Source: Terrisporobacter mayombei (GTDB taxonomy: Bacteria > Bacillota > Clostridia > Peptostreptococcales > Peptostreptococcaceae). Taken from it: a stretch of DNA of 64,000 nucleotides. The position numbers and the translations under genes are program-made. The notes under the pieces are model-generated. The model was not told where the DNA came from. It was given only the letters and a program-made list of their open reading frames with translations, and made no database searches. Below are positions 35,580 through 45,275 of the stretch, piece after piece (within the stretch, counting starts at the first letter, position 1; each line of letters opens with the position of its first letter). Location of the stretch: positions 45,331 through 109,330 of the forward strand of contig NZ_JAHZMP010000008.1 in the NCBI RefSeq assembly GCF_020748465.1. The letters are read 5' to 3'.

Positions 35580-35614
35580 AATCCTTATACCTCTTTTGGT
35601 GTAGGGATTTTTTT
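35580..35614 (+). terminator. Pyrimidine attenuator terminator
   Basis: AATCCTTATACC (35580-35591) pairs with GGTGTAGGGATT (35598-35609) using G-T pairs, followed by a run of T residues. It lies 32 bases before pyrF and is the off-state hairpin of PyrR control. Confidence 0.85.
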
Positions 35615-35645
35615 AATGGGCTTTATTAAGAGGGAGTGAAGAAAA

Positions 35646-36362
35646 ATGAAAAATGGAAAAGACAGATTAATTGTTGCTATTGACACAGATGATTTTGATA
35701 AAGCTAAGGAACTAATAGACCAGCTAGAAGATAGTGTAGACATATTTAAAGTAGGATTAGAGCAATATGTTGCTACTAAAGGTAAAACAGTAGATTATCT
35801 TAAGGAAAAAGGAAAGAAAATATTCTTAGACCTTAAATTCCACGATATACCTAATACAATGAAAAGTGCGGTTAGAGCTGCTGTAAGAGACAATGTTTGG
35901 CTAATGACAATTCACGTTTCTGATTTAGAAGGAATGAGACAATGTGCATTAGTAGCAAAGGAAGAAGCTGAAAGATTAAATATAGAAAAACCTATAATTG
36001 TAGGAGTTACAGTTTTAACATCGCTAAGCAATGAAGATTTGCAAGATATAGGATGCAATATGACAACAGAAGAATTAGCTATAAAGAGAGCAAAACTTGC
36101 AAAAGAATCAGGAATAGATGGAGTAGTATGTTCTGCTAAAGAAGTAGATAAAATAGTAGAAGCATGTGGCAAAGATTTTGCAACTGTATGTCCTGGAATA
36201 AGACCATCATCATCTAGTGTAGGAGATCAAAAGAGAGTAGTAACACCAGCTCAGGCTATAAAAAATGGTGCTCAATATTTAGTTGTTGGGAGACCTATAA
36301 CTCAAAGTGAAAATCCAAAACAATCAGCGATTGATATTGCAAGAGAAATAGAAAATGCTTAG
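35646..36362 (+). CDS. pyrF: Orotidine 5'-phosphate decarboxylase
   Basis: 238 residues. The catalytic D-x-K-x-x-D set is in F-L-D-L-K-F-H-D-I-P-N-T near residue 60, and phosphate-binding V-V-G-R-P-I-T near 218 completes the barrel. It makes UMP, the last step of pyrimidine synthesis. It is first in a pyrF-carA-carB transcript controlled by the PyrR leader. pyrB, pyrC, pyrD, pyrK and pyrE are not in the window. Confidence 0.97.
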   Translation: MKNGKDRLIVAIDTDDFDKAKELIDQLEDSVDIFKVGLEQYVATKGKTVDYLKEKGKKIFLDLKFHDIPNTMKSAVRAAVRDNVWLMTIHVSDLEGMRQCALVAKEEAERLNIEKPIIVGVTVLTSLSNEDLQDIGCNMTTEELAIKRAKLAKESGIDGVVCSAKEVDKIVEACGKDFATVCPGIRPSSSSVGDQKRVVTPAQAIKNGAQYLVVGRPITQSENPKQSAIDIAREIENA

Positions 36363-36374
36363 GAGGCAAGAGAT

Positions 36375-37424
36375 ATGAAAGCAAAATTAATTTTAGAAGA
36401 TGGAACGATTTTTGAAGGAAAAGCCTTTGGTTATTTAGAGGATTCTGTTGGGGAAGTTGTGTTTAACACTTCAATGACAGGTTATGGAGAAGTTTTAACA
36501 GATACTTCTTACTACGGACAAATAGTAACAATGACTTACCCTTTAATAGGTAATTATGGAATAAACTTAGAAGATGTGCAATCTAAAATGGTAGCAGTGA
36601 AAGGATTTATAGTAAGAGAAAAAAGTGATGCACCAAATAACTTTAGATGTGAAATGAGTTTAGATGTATATCTTAAACAAAATAAAATAATAGGACTTGA
36701 AGGAATAGACACAAGAGCCTTAACAAAAATACTAAGAAATAATGGTACTATGAAAGGTATCATAACTATAGATAGAAATTCTGAATTAGATAATGTAAAA
36801 CATAAACTAGAATCTTTTGATAATAGATCTGCTGTTATGACAGTTTCTAGAAAGCAAGTAGAATATGTAAAAGGAAATGGACCTAAAGTTGCAATAATGG
36901 ACTACGGTGTAAAACAAAACATAATAGACAATTTTGCTGAAAGAGGATGCGACATAACTATATTCCCAGCTTTAACTTCAGCAGAAGAAGTCTTAGCTAC
37001 AAATCCAGATTTAATATTTTTATCGAATGGACCTGGAGATCCAGATGATTTAGAAGAAATCGTAAATAATGCAAAACAAATGATAGGTAAAAAACCTGTT
37101 GTAGGAATTTGTTTAGGTCATCAAATTTTAGGAAAGGTATTCGGAGGAAAAACTTCAAAACTTAAATTTGGTCACAGAGGTGGAAATCATCCAGTAAAAG
37201 ATTTAGAAGAAGATAGGGTATTTATAACTGCTCAAAACCACGGATATTATGTAAGTGAAGTGCCAGAGTGCATGAACGTTACTCAAATCAATTTAAATGA
37301 TAATACAGTAGAAGGAATGAGACATAAAGAATTACCAGTATATAGTGTTCAATATCATCCAGAAGCTTGTCCGGGACCAAAAGACAGCACATATGTATTT
37401 GATAAATTTTTAGAATTATTATAA
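36375..37424 (+). CDS. carA: Carbamoyl phosphate synthase small (glutaminase) subunit
   Basis: 349 residues. N-terminal CarA domain with T-S-M-T-G-Y-G-E-V-L-T-D-T-S-Y near 35; C-terminal class I amidotransferase with nucleophile Cys in G-I-C-L-G-H-Q near 243 and the H-P-E triad end in Y-H-P-E-A near 330. It hydrolyses glutamine and passes ammonia to CarB. It is 12 bases after pyrF and 23 before carB. Confidence 0.97.
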   Translation: MKAKLILEDGTIFEGKAFGYLEDSVGEVVFNTSMTGYGEVLTDTSYYGQIVTMTYPLIGNYGINLEDVQSKMVAVKGFIVREKSDAPNNFRCEMSLDVYLKQNKIIGLEGIDTRALTKILRNNGTMKGIITIDRNSELDNVKHKLESFDNRSAVMTVSRKQVEYVKGNGPKVAIMDYGVKQNIIDNFAERGCDITIFPALTSAEEVLATNPDLIFLSNGPGDPDDLEEIVNNAKQMIGKKPVVGICLGHQILGKVFGGKTSKLKFGHRGGNHPVKDLEEDRVFITAQNHGYYVSEVPECMNVTQINLNDNTVEGMRHKELPVYSVQYHPEACPGPKDSTYVFDKFLELL

Positions 37425-37447
37425 TTGTTTAGAGGGAGAAAAAAATT

Positions 37448-40400
37448 ATGCCTAAAATAGATAGTATTAAAAAAACATTAGTATTAGGTTCAGGACCTAT
37501 AATTATAGGCCAAGCAGCTGAGTTTGATTATTCAGGAACTCAAGCTTGTGGAGCTTTAAAAGAAGAAGGAATCGAAGTTGTACTTATAAATAGTAACCCA
37601 GCAACAATCATGACGGACAAAGAAGTTGCGGATAAAATATATATAGAACCATTAACAATAGAAGCAATAGAAAAAGTAATAGAAAAAGAAAGACCAGACA
37701 GTTTACTTGCAGGTATGGGTGGTCAAACAGGATTAAACTTAGCTGTTGAATTAAGTGATGCTGGTATATTAGATAAATACAATGTAAAAGTAATAGGAAC
37801 ATCAATAGAGTCAATAAAAAAAGGTGAAGACAGAGATACTTTCAGAGAAACAATGAGAGAAATCGACCAACCAGTAATAGAAAGTGATATAGTTACTAAC
37901 TTAGAAGATGGTCTTATATATGCAGATAAAATAGGATATCCAGTAATAGTTAGACCAGCTTATACACTAGGAGGAACTGGTGGAGGTATAGCTGAAAATA
38001 GAGAAGAATTAACGGAAATATTAAACCATGGTTTACAATTAAGTCCAGTTACTCAAGTTCTTTTAGAAAAAAGTATAAAAGGATGGAAAGAAATTGAATA
38101 CGAGGTAATGAGAGATAGTAAAGGCAACTGTATAACTGTATGTAATATGGAAAATGTAGATCCAGTTGGAGTTCACACAGGAGATAGTATAGTTGTGGCA
38201 CCTAGCCAAACTTTAAGTGATGTGGAATATCAATTACTTAGAACAGCTTCTATAGACATAATAAATGCCATAGAAGTACAAGGTGGATGTAATGTGCAGA
38301 TAGCTCTTCATCCAGATAGATTAGAATATGCAATAATAGAAATAAATCCTCGTGTTAGTAGATCGTCAGCACTTGCATCTAAAGCTACTGGTTATCCAAT
38401 AGCAAAAGTTGCAGCTAAAATAGCATTAGGATATACATTAGATGAAATAGAAAATGCAGTAACTAAGAAAACTAAAGCTTGTTTCGAACCAACATTAGAC
38501 TATGTTGTAGTAAAAATACCAAAATGGCCTTTTGATAAGTTTAAGCAAGCTAACAGAGTGTTAGGAACAAAGATGATGGCTACAGGAGAAATAATGAGTA
38601 TAGGAAGCAACTTTGAGGCTGCTTTACTAAAAGGAATAAGATCTCTTGAAATAGGAAAATACTCATTAATTCATAAACCATCTCAAGAAAGAACAATAGA
38701 AGAGTTAAAAGAAAGAGTTGTAATGCCAGATGATGAAAGATTATTTGACTTATGTGAAATGATCAGAAGAGGCTATAGCTTAGATATGATAGAAAAAATA
38801 ACTGGTGTGGATAAGTGGTTCTTATATAGATTCAAATGGATAGTTGAACAAGAAGACAAACTTAAAAATATGAGAATAGAAGATTTAAACAAAGACTATT
38901 TACAAAAACTAAAGAAAAAAGGATTCTCAGATAAAGGTATAGCGGACTTAATGAAAATAAGCCCAGAAAAAGTATATGAACTTAGATCTTTATACAATAT
39001 AAGTGCAGCTTATAAAATGGTTGATACTTGTGGTGGAGAATTTGATGCACTATCTCCATATTACTACTCAACTTATGAGCAATATGATGAAGTAGTAGTT
39101 AGCGATAAGAAGAAAGTAATAGTTCTTGGATCTGGGCCAATAAGAATAGGTCAAGGTATAGAGTTTGATTACTGCTCAGTACACTGTATAAAATCATTAA
39201 GAAATATGGGAATAGAAACAATAATAATAAACAACAATCCAGAAACAGTAAGTACAGACTTCGATATATCTGACAAGTTATACTTCGAGCCGTTAACAGA
39301 AGAAGAAGTATTAAATATAATAGAAAAAGAAAATCCAGAAGGTGTTATTCTCCAATTCGGAGGACAAACAGCTATAAAATTAGCTAAGTTCTTAAACGAA
39401 AAAAATATACCAATACTAGGAACTGACTTTGCAGATATAGATGCAGCAGAAGATAGAGAAAAATTTGATGAACTTCTTGAGAAACTTGATATAAATAGAC
39501 CAAATGGAATAGCTGTGTGGTCTGTTGAAGAAGGAATAAATCATGCAAAAGAAATAGGATATCCAGTGCTTGTTAGACCTTCTTACGTACTTGGTGGGCA
39601 AGGTATGGAAATAACTTATGAAGAGCACAAATTAGAAGCCTACTTAAAAAGTGCATTTGAAAGAGACAGCAAAAATCCAGTACTTATAGATAAATATCTA
39701 GTAGGTAGAGAAATAGAAGTAGATGCTATATGTGATGGAGAAGATATATTAATACCAGGTATAATGGAACATTTAGAAAGAGCAGGAGTTCACTCAGGAG
39801 ACTCTATAACAATGTACCCAAGCCAAAATGTATCTGAGAAAATAAAAGAAAAGATATTAGATTATACTAAGAAAATAGCTTTAGAACTTAATGTCTTAGG
39901 AATGGTAAACATTCAGTTTATAGAATTCAAGGGCGAATTATATATAATAGAGGTTAACCCAAGAGCAAGTAGAACAGTTCCATACATCAGTAAAGTGAGT
40001 AAGGTGCCAATAATTGACTTAGCTACAAAATGTATGTTAGGAGAAAAATTAAAAGATTTAGGATATGGTACAGGAATATACAAAACTCCAGAATTAATAT
40101 CTGTAAAAGTTCCAGTATTCTCCATGTCAAAACTTGCTAGAGTAGACGTAAGTCTAGGGCCGGAAATGAAATCTACAGGAGAAGTTTTAGGTGTAGGTGA
40201 AACATTAGAAGAAGCTTTATATAAAGGATTTATGGCAGCAGGAAGAACTATATCAGATGATAGAGGAATGGTTCTTGCAACTATAAACGATCATGATAAA
40301 GAAGAGTTTATGGAAATAGCAAAAGACATGAAGGAATTAGGATATACTTTCTTAGCAACTGAAGGAACAGCTAAAACTTTAAGAAATAATGATATAGATG

Positions 40401-40654
40401 CAATAACAGTTAATAAAATAGGAGAAGGAAAACCAAATATACTAGATGCAATAATGAATAATCAAGTAGATATGGTTATCAACACTCCTACAAAAGGTAA
40501 TGATGCAACAAGAGATGGGTTTAAAATAAGAAGAACAGCTACAGAGTACAATGTGGATGTAATGACATCTTTAGATACACTAAAAGCATTAGTTAAAGTA
40601 AATAAAAAACATATCAACAACAATGAATTAAAAGTTTATAATATAGCAGAATAG
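37448..40654 (+). CDS. carB: Carbamoyl phosphate synthase large subunit
   Basis: 1068 residues, full length. Two homologous ATP-grasp halves are seen, each with V-L-G-S-G-P-I-x-I-G-Q near residues 11 and 558, and [11 protein letters not shown] near 171 versus [10 protein letters not shown] near 709. A C-terminal allosteric domain (~935-1068) follows. It makes carbamoyl phosphate from bicarbonate, ammonia and two ATP for pyrimidines and arginine. PyrR control suggests that this copy serves pyrimidines. Confidence 0.97.
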   Translation: MPKIDSIKKTLVLGSGPIIIGQAAEFDYSGTQACGALKEEGIEVVLINSNPATIMTDKEVADKIYIEPLTIEAIEKVIEKERPDSLLAGMGGQTGLNLAVELSDAGILDKYNVKVIGTSIESIKKGEDRDTFRETMREIDQPVIESDIVTNLEDGLIYADKIGYPVIVRPAYTLGGTGGGIAENREELTEILNHGLQLSPVTQVLLEKSIKGWKEIEYEVMRDSKGNCITVCNMENVDPVGVHTGDSIVVAPSQTLSDVEYQLLRTASIDIINAIEVQGGCNVQIALHPDRLEYAIIEINPRVSRSSALASKATGYPIAKVAAKIALGYTLDEIENAVTKKTKACFEPTLDYVVVKIPKWPFDKFKQANRVLGTKMMATGEIMSIGSNFEAALLKGIRSLEIGKYSLIHKPSQERTIEELKERVVMPDDERLFDLCEMIRRGYSLDMIEKITGVDKWFLYRFKWIVEQEDKLKNMRIEDLNKDYLQKLKKKGFSDKGIADLMKISPEKVYELRSLYNISAAYKMVDTCGGEFDALSPYYYSTYEQYDEVVVSDKKKVIVLGSGPIRIGQGIEFDYCSVHCIKSLRNMGIETIIINNNPETVSTDFDISDKLYFEPLTEEEVLNIIEKENPEGVILQFGGQTAIKLAKFLNEKNIPILGTDFADIDAAEDREKFDELLEKLDINRPNGIAVWSVEEGINHAKEIGYPVLVRPSYVLGGQGMEITYEEHKLEAYLKSAFERDSKNPVLIDKYLVGREIEVDAICDGEDILIPGIMEHLERAGVHSGDSITMYPSQNVSEKIKEKILDYTKKIALELNVLGMVNIQFIEFKGELYIIEVNPRASRTVPYISKVSKVPIIDLATKCMLGEKLKDLGYGTGIYKTPELISVKVPVFSMSKLARVDVSLGPEMKSTGEVLGVGETLEEALYKGFMAAGRTISDDRGMVLATINDHDKEEFMEIAKDMKELGYTFLATEGTAKTLRNNDIDAITVNKIGEGKPNILDAIMNNQVDMVINTPTKGNDATRDGFKIRRTATEYNVDVMTSLDTLKALVKVNKKHINNNELKVYNIAE

Positions 40655-40662
40655 TTATCAAC

Positions 40663-40698
40663 AAAAAGGCTGATTAATGTGGATTAATCAGCCTTTTT
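40663..40698. terminator. Strong bidirectional terminator after carB
   Basis: A 16-bp perfect stem (40663-40678 with 40683-40698) has a four-base loop and T-run, between carB and a converging gene. Confidence 0.9.
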
Positions 40699-40711
40699 GT
40701 TATTAATGATT

Positions 40712-41461
40712 TTAATAATACATTCTATTATGTTGTGGTCTTATATTTTTTCTATTATAATTCATATTTTTTGCATTGCAGTAGAAACGAGGATTTATAT
40801 ATGATTCAAAATTTGTAAATTCCATTAAAAACTTTTGTATACCGTTTGTTGCAGGTGATACTTCATCTAAACCAAAGTAGATTACGATACCTTGATCTGT
40901 TAAATAGAAAGATTGAGCTTCTGGAATGTCTACAACAATATTTGGGTAATAATAACTTGGATTTTGACTAATTTTAAAATTTATAAAATCAGAAACGAGT
41001 TTTAAATAATCCACACCAGGTCTAAAAATATCTTTAAGTAAAAGTTGGTTTCCTGTTAATAAATCTATGTTATAGCTGTATAATTCATTATATTGTAGAT
41101 TATCGTTATCCATAGCTGTTAGATGTAAAGTGAAGCTAATTACATGATTTTTATTAAATGTAATATCGTAATTAGAATAAACGCTATAATTTATTTTTGT
41201 TTTACTACCATCAGGATTAGCTGCATTGATTTGTTGCTCTTCTTCCAAAATACCTTCTTTAAATGTATAAACAGAAGAGTTTATAGTTTCATTTAAATTT
41301 TTTAATATATCCTCATTCACTTGAAAATAACCATTTTTAACATTATAAAAGACAGGATATTTCAAATCATAATAAAAATACTTGTTTTGTCCTATGTCTT
41401 CAACATACTGAATATATAAAGTATTAAAAAGACATGAATTATTAGCTTGAGTGTTATTCAT
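40712..41461 (-). CDS. DUF3298/DUF4163 domain protein (RsiV/PdaC-like), no signal peptide
   Basis: 249 residues. The N-terminal half has the DUF4163 pattern (K-Y-P-V-F ... I-N-S-S-V), and the C-terminal half D-I-F-R-P-G-V-D-Y with Y-L-T-D-Q-G-I-V-I-Y-F-G is DUF3298. These domains are usually outside the cell, in lysozyme-sensing anti-sigma factors or peptidoglycan deacetylases, but no signal or anchor is visible here. AGGAGG precedes the ATG. The gene is alone; it could be spore- or envelope-related, but that is not shown. Confidence 0.75.
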   Translation of the reverse strand: MNNTQANNSCLFNTLYIQYVEDIGQNKYFYYDLKYPVFYNVKNGYFQVNEDILKNLNETINSSVYTFKEGILEEEQQINAANPDGSKTKINYSVYSNYDITFNKNHVISFTLHLTAMDNDNLQYNELYSYNIDLLTGNQLLLKDIFRPGVDYLKLVSDFINFKISQNPSYYYPNIVVDIPEAQSFYLTDQGIVIYFGLDEVSPATNGIQKFLMEFTNFESYINPRFYCNAKNMNYNRKNIRPQHNRMYY

Positions 41462-41665
41462 ATTTAATTCCTCCTAGATAAATAATTTACATTAGTAATT
41501 TATATGCAAATCAAAATCAAATAATAATAGTAGATAGATATAAAAGGCTATAAATATTGGAATCATCAAATCAAATAAAGTATATAAACTGATTAAAATA
41601 CCTAAAATAAAATTAATTAGTGTGATATAATACATAAGATTAGTAAGATATTTAGGAGGATACAT

Positions 41666-42538
41666 ATGTTATTATTAGCAGATAAATGGAAAGATTATGA
41701 ACTTATAGATATGGGTAACGGAGAAAAATTAGAACGTTGGGGAGATGTAGTACTTAGAAGACCAGATCCTCAAGTAATGTGGCCTATAAGAAATGAAAGT
41801 GGTTTATGGAAAAATCCTCACGGTCATTATCATAGAAGTGCAAAAGGTGGAGGACACTGGGAAACTAAAAAGAAATATCCACAAAAATGGACTGTAAATT
41901 ATAAAGGTCTAAAATTTAATATAAGTCCTACTGGATTCAAACATACAGGTTTATTCCCAGAACAAGCGGCAAATTGGGATTGGCAAATGGAAATGATAAA
42001 AAATGCCCAAAAACCTATAAAAGTACTTAACTTATTTGCATATACTGGAGGAGCTACAGTAGCATGTGCAGCAGCAGGAGCGGAAGTTTGCCACGTAGAT
42101 GCATCTAAAGGTATGGTAACTTGGGCAAAAGAAAACTTACAAACATCAGGACTTGGAGATAGAAAAGTAAGGTTTATAGTTGATGATGTTGTTAAATTTG
42201 TTGAAAGAGAAATAAGAAGAGGAAATAAATACGATGCCATAATAATGGATCCACCTTCATACGGAAGAGGACCAAAGGGAGAAGTATGGCAAATAGAAGA
42301 AAAACTATACGGTTTAGTTGATTTATGCACAAAGGTATTATCAGATGAGCCTTTATTCTTCTTAATAAACTCTTATACAACTGGCTTATCTCCAATAATC
42401 CTTGAACATATATTGGATGCTACAGTTGCTAGAAAATCCAAAGGCGGAAATATATATGCAGGAGAAATAGGAATACCAACATCAAGAGATGGTAAAGTTC
42501 TTCCATGTGGTATATTTGGAAGATGGGAGTGTAAATAA
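41666..42538 (+). CDS. Class I SAM-dependent methyltransferase, RlmI/RlmK-like
   Basis: 290 residues. SAM-binding motif I is L-N-L-F-A-Y-T-G-G-A-T near residue 121, and catalytic motif IV is I-M-D-P-P-S-Y-G-R-G near 193-202. This is the D-P-P-S form of rRNA base methyltransferases with a PF10672-type core. An N-terminal beta region (~1-105) replaces the PUA domain of RlmI. It is followed two bases later by an RluA-type pseudouridine synthase, so an RNA target is likely. Exact base unknown. Confidence 0.82.
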   Translation: MLLLADKWKDYELIDMGNGEKLERWGDVVLRRPDPQVMWPIRNESGLWKNPHGHYHRSAKGGGHWETKKKYPQKWTVNYKGLKFNISPTGFKHTGLFPEQAANWDWQMEMIKNAQKPIKVLNLFAYTGGATVACAAAGAEVCHVDASKGMVTWAKENLQTSGLGDRKVRFIVDDVVKFVEREIRRGNKYDAIIMDPPSYGRGPKGEVWQIEEKLYGLVDLCTKVLSDEPLFFLINSYTTGLSPIILEHILDATVARKSKGGNIYAGEIGIPTSRDGKVLPCGIFGRWECK

Positions 42539-42540
42539 TA

Positions 42541-43212
42541 ATGATTAAGGTTATATATGAAGATAATCATTTATTAGTAGTTGAAAAGCCTGTTAATATA
42601 CTATCTCAAGGAGATAATACTAATGATGATGATATGGTAAATCTTCTAAAGAAATGCCTTAAGGAAAAATACAATAAGCCAGGAAATGTGTTTGTGGGGC
42701 TTGTACATAGATTAGATAGGCCTGTAGGAGGTTGTATGGTCTTTGCAAAGACTTCTAAGGCTGCTTCTAGACTATCAGAGCAAGTAAGAAATAAATCTTT
42801 TAAAAAAACATATAGAGCTGTTATTCATGGAAATATGAATAACAAGTCAGACAATCTTCTAGACTACCTATACAAAAATAAAAAAACTAATATGGTTAGT
42901 GTAGTTAGTAAAAATACAAAAGAAGCTAAAGATGCTAGGCTTTCATATGAAACGCTAGATTCTCAAAAAGGATTTAGCCTTGTTCAAATAGATTTACAAA
43001 CAGGAAGACCACATCAAATAAGAGTGCAGTTTGCAAGTAGAAAGCATCCTTTATTTGGAGATCAAAGATACGGTCAACATTTAAATAAAGTTGGACAGCA
43101 AATTGCTTTATGGTCCTATAAAATAGAAGTACAACATCCAACAACAAAAGAAAAAATGGAATTTGTATGTGATGTCCCAAAAGAATATCCATGGAATATA
43201 TTTGCATACTAA
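42541..43212 (+). CDS. RluA-family pseudouridine synthase
   Basis: 223 residues. Catalytic aspartate lies in V-H-R-L-D-R-P-V-G-G near residue 58-67, and the family blocks T-G-R-P-H-Q-I-R-V-Q near 155 and G-D-Q-R-Y-G near 175 are present. There is no N-terminal S4 domain, so it is a short form. It isomerises uridines in rRNA or tRNA; the position modified cannot be assigned. It pairs with the upstream methyltransferase. Confidence 0.92.
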   Translation: MIKVIYEDNHLLVVEKPVNILSQGDNTNDDDMVNLLKKCLKEKYNKPGNVFVGLVHRLDRPVGGCMVFAKTSKAASRLSEQVRNKSFKKTYRAVIHGNMNNKSDNLLDYLYKNKKTNMVSVVSKNTKEAKDARLSYETLDSQKGFSLVQIDLQTGRPHQIRVQFASRKHPLFGDQRYGQHLNKVGQQIALWSYKIEVQHPTTKEKMEFVCDVPKEYPWNIFAY

Positions 43213-43267
43213 TGAATTATAAATTTTTAATTGTAAGGAAATTATGTGCAAGTAATAAGGAGATACA

Positions 43268-43975
43268 ATGGAAAGATATAAAGGGTTTTATATTGATAAA
43301 CCTTATGGAAATAATGTTTTTTCTTATGAAGAAAGAAAAAATAAAAAAATTTTTGTACCAAAACTAATTGAAGGTGACTTGGAAGATGTACAGGTTGGGG
43401 ATGATATAGTTTTTAATGAAATTGATGAAGACAATGAAATAAAAGCTAAAGGTCTTAAGAACTTAGTTAAATATAAATTTGAAGATAAAATTATATATAT
43501 TTTTGACAATCACAATCACGCCTTTTATTTTTGGATGAAAAGTTTAAAAAATAAAGAATTCAATAAAGGTTGCAAATTAGTTCATGTTGATCAGCACAAA
43601 GACATGAGAGAGCCTAATCATTATAATGTGGATGTAGACAGTTTGAATGATGTATTTACGTATACAAATGAAGTTTTAAACGTAGGGAACTTTATTCAAC
43701 CAGCATTGAAAAAAGAAATTTTCTCAAAAGTTATAATAATTGATAGTTCTTATGGTTTTGATGTTAAAATTGACGGAGAGTATGTGCTAGACATAGACTT
43801 AGATATATTTTCAAAAGATATGGACTATATACCTTATGATTTTAGATTAAATAAAATTAAAGAATTAATAAGAGGTGCAAAAGTTATAACTGTAGCTACT
43901 AGCCCATACTTTATAGAGCAAGACCATGCCATAAAGGTATTAAAAGAACTATTTAATTGTGATATAATAGTATAG
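43268..43975 (+). CDS. UPF0489 family protein (arginase-like fold)
   Basis: 235 residues. Three acidic/His clusters typical of UPF0489 are visible: F-D-N-H-N-H-A-F-Y-F-W near 79-89, V-H-V-D-Q-H-K-D-M near 107-115, and L-D-I-D-L-D-I-F near 173-180. These resemble metal-binding strands of arginase/deacetylase folds. An N-terminal beta domain (~1-70) with V-Q-V-G-D-D-I-V-F precedes it. Catalytic function is unknown. Confidence 0.8.
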   Translation: MERYKGFYIDKPYGNNVFSYEERKNKKIFVPKLIEGDLEDVQVGDDIVFNEIDEDNEIKAKGLKNLVKYKFEDKIIYIFDNHNHAFYFWMKSLKNKEFNKGCKLVHVDQHKDMREPNHYNVDVDSLNDVFTYTNEVLNVGNFIQPALKKEIFSKVIIIDSSYGFDVKIDGEYVLDIDLDIFSKDMDYIPYDFRLNKIKELIRGAKVITVATSPYFIEQDHAIKVLKELFNCDIIV

Positions 43976-44019
43976 TTAAACAAGGATAATTTTAAATTAA
44001 TTTTAGGAGGAGCATTAGT

Positions 44020-44517
44020 ATGAGTTTACTAACTGAATGGAGAGCTTTAAGCGAAAATCTTGAAACTCAAGAAGCGGAAATAAAATTCTGGGAAGAATAC
44101 TTAAAAGTAGAAGCTGGAATATACAATGAATTATTAAATAAAAAAATAGAAGTTATAGAAGGGAAAGTTGCTGATTTAGCTGCATCTCACGACACTTCTG
44201 TTGAATACTTCATGGGATTCATAGATGGAATAAGTGAAAGTTTAAAAGAGGAGATAGTGTTAGAAGAGATAGAAGCTGATTCTGAAATATCTTTAAAAAT
44301 AGATTTCGAAAAATTATACTTCAATATGTTAAATGTAGAAGCTGAATGGTTATATACTTTACCAGGTTGGGAAGAAATATTATCAGCAGAAAAAAGAAAA
44401 GAAATAGAAAAAGCATACAAAAAAACTAAGACTGTTGTTAAAGAAAACAGAGTTGGAAGAAATGATCCATGCCCATGTGGAAGTGGAAAGAAATACAAAA
44501 AATGTTGTGGAAAATAG
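44020..44517 (+). CDS. SEC-C motif protein
   Basis: 165 residues. The last 18 residues carry the SecA-like zinc motif [13 protein letters not shown]. The body is helical and acidic with no other known domain. SEC-C tails bind zinc and often contact ribosomes or SecB-like partners; here the role is unknown. GGAGGAG precedes the start. Confidence 0.85.
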   Translation: MSLLTEWRALSENLETQEAEIKFWEEYLKVEAGIYNELLNKKIEVIEGKVADLAASHDTSVEYFMGFIDGISESLKEEIVLEEIEADSEISLKIDFEKLYFNMLNVEAEWLYTLPGWEEILSAEKRKEIEKAYKKTKTVVKENRVGRNDPCPCGSGKKYKKCCGK

Positions 44518-44525
44518 ATAATTTA

Positions 44526-44555
44526 GGCTACCTTTTAATGAGGTAGTCTTTTTTT
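44526..44555 (+). terminator. Terminator after the SEC-C gene
   Basis: GGCTACCT (44526-44533) pairs with AGGTAGTC (44541-44548), followed by a long T-run. Confidence 0.8.
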
Positions 44556-44613
44556 GTTACAAAATAAAGAAACTATATTTATTCAAAAATATGGGAAAAA
44601 CTCTTGCAAAATG

Positions 44614-44630
44614 GTTACAAAAATGTAACA
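44614..44630 (-). promoter_or_regulatory. WalR-like box (distal)
   Basis: On the minus strand this reads TGTTAC, five bases, TGTAAC, matching the WalR (YycF) consensus TGTWAH-N5-TGTWAH known from Firmicute cell-wall hydrolase genes. Confidence 0.5.
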
Positions 44631-44644
44631 ATATATATATAGTT

Positions 44645-44661
44645 ATTACAAAAAGATTACA
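44645..44661 (-). promoter_or_regulatory. WalR-like box (proximal)
   Basis: On the minus strand this reads TGTAAT, five bases, TGTAAT, an exact WalR consensus, 26 bases upstream of the -35 of the NlpC/P60 gene. Both boxes have the same orientation. Confidence 0.55.
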
Positions 44662-44686
44662 ATTAGAATTGTATCAGATTAGGGGG

Positions 44687-44715
44687 TTGAATGAGTATAG
44701 TTTAAATACTATATA
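44687..44715 (+). promoter_or_regulatory. Promoter of the NlpC/P60 gene; message may be leaderless
   Basis: TTGAAT (44687-44692), 17 bases, TATATA (44710-44715). The predicted start of transcription at about 44722 is only some five bases before the ATG at 44727, which has no Shine-Dalgarno sequence. Confidence 0.5.
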
Positions 44716-44726
44716 AATAGAATAAT

Positions 44727-45203
44727 ATGAAGAATTTTAAAAGAAAATTAATAGCTTTATTATTACTTGTTACAATGATTACGCCAGTGTTAGCAACACC
44801 GACTCAAATAGATGCAGCTTCAAAAAGTAGTAAGTCAACGAAGGTTGTAAGTTTTGCGAAAAAACAATTAGGAAAAAAATACGTTTGGGGAAATTCAGGT
44901 CCATCTACATTTGATTGTTCTGGATTTACATACTATGTTATAAAAAAGACTACAGGTAAAAGTATCTCAAGAACTTCAACTACACAAAGTAAACAAGGAA
45001 AATATGTAAGTAGAAAAAATTTAAAAAAAGGTGATTTAGTATTTTTTGCTACAACAGGAAATGGACGAGTATCTCATGCAGGCATCTATATAGGTAACAA
45101 AAAATTCATCCATGCATCATCAACTAAAGGCAAGGTTGTAATATCAAGTATGGCTAGTGGTCATTACTATAATACTTTTGTAAATGGAAGAAGAGTAATA
45201 TAA
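44727..45203 (+). CDS. Secreted NlpC/P60 peptidoglycan endopeptidase
   Basis: 158 residues. Signal peptide: K-R-K then a hydrophobic core (~8-22), cleavage likely near A-T-P or D-A-A (residues 24-31). NlpC/P60 domain ~40-155 with catalytic Cys in F-D-C-S-G-F near 64, His in V-S-H-A-G-I-Y-I-G near 117, and a third polar H in F-I-H-A-S near 128. It cleaves D-Glu-mesoDAP-type stem peptide bonds in the wall. There are no SH3 or LysM anchors, so it is a minimal secreted enzyme. WalR-like boxes upstream fit wall-turnover control. No ribosome site is seen before the ATG. Confidence 0.9.
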   Translation: MKNFKRKLIALLLLVTMITPVLATPTQIDAASKSSKSTKVVSFAKKQLGKKYVWGNSGPSTFDCSGFTYYVIKKTTGKSISRTSTTQSKQGKYVSRKNLKKGDLVFFATTGNGRVSHAGIYIGNKKFIHASSTKGKVVISSMASGHYYNTFVNGRRVI

Positions 45204-45221
45204 ATTTTAAATATATAAATG

Positions 45222-45275
45222 AAAGAGCTATAAATAGCTGATTTAAGTCAACTATTTATATTATAGCTCTTTTTA
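45222..45275. terminator. Bidirectional terminator
   Basis: AAAGAGCTAT pairs with ATAGCTCTTT (45263-45272), and an inner AAATAG/CTATTT adds to the stem. T-runs on both strands serve the two converging genes. Confidence 0.75.

Noticed and set aside
44691..44705. Four-codon frame (M-S-I-V) behind AGGGGG before the NlpC/P60 gene
   Set aside because: It overlaps the -35/spacer of the best promoter, so it would not be on the message; the purine run is probably chance.
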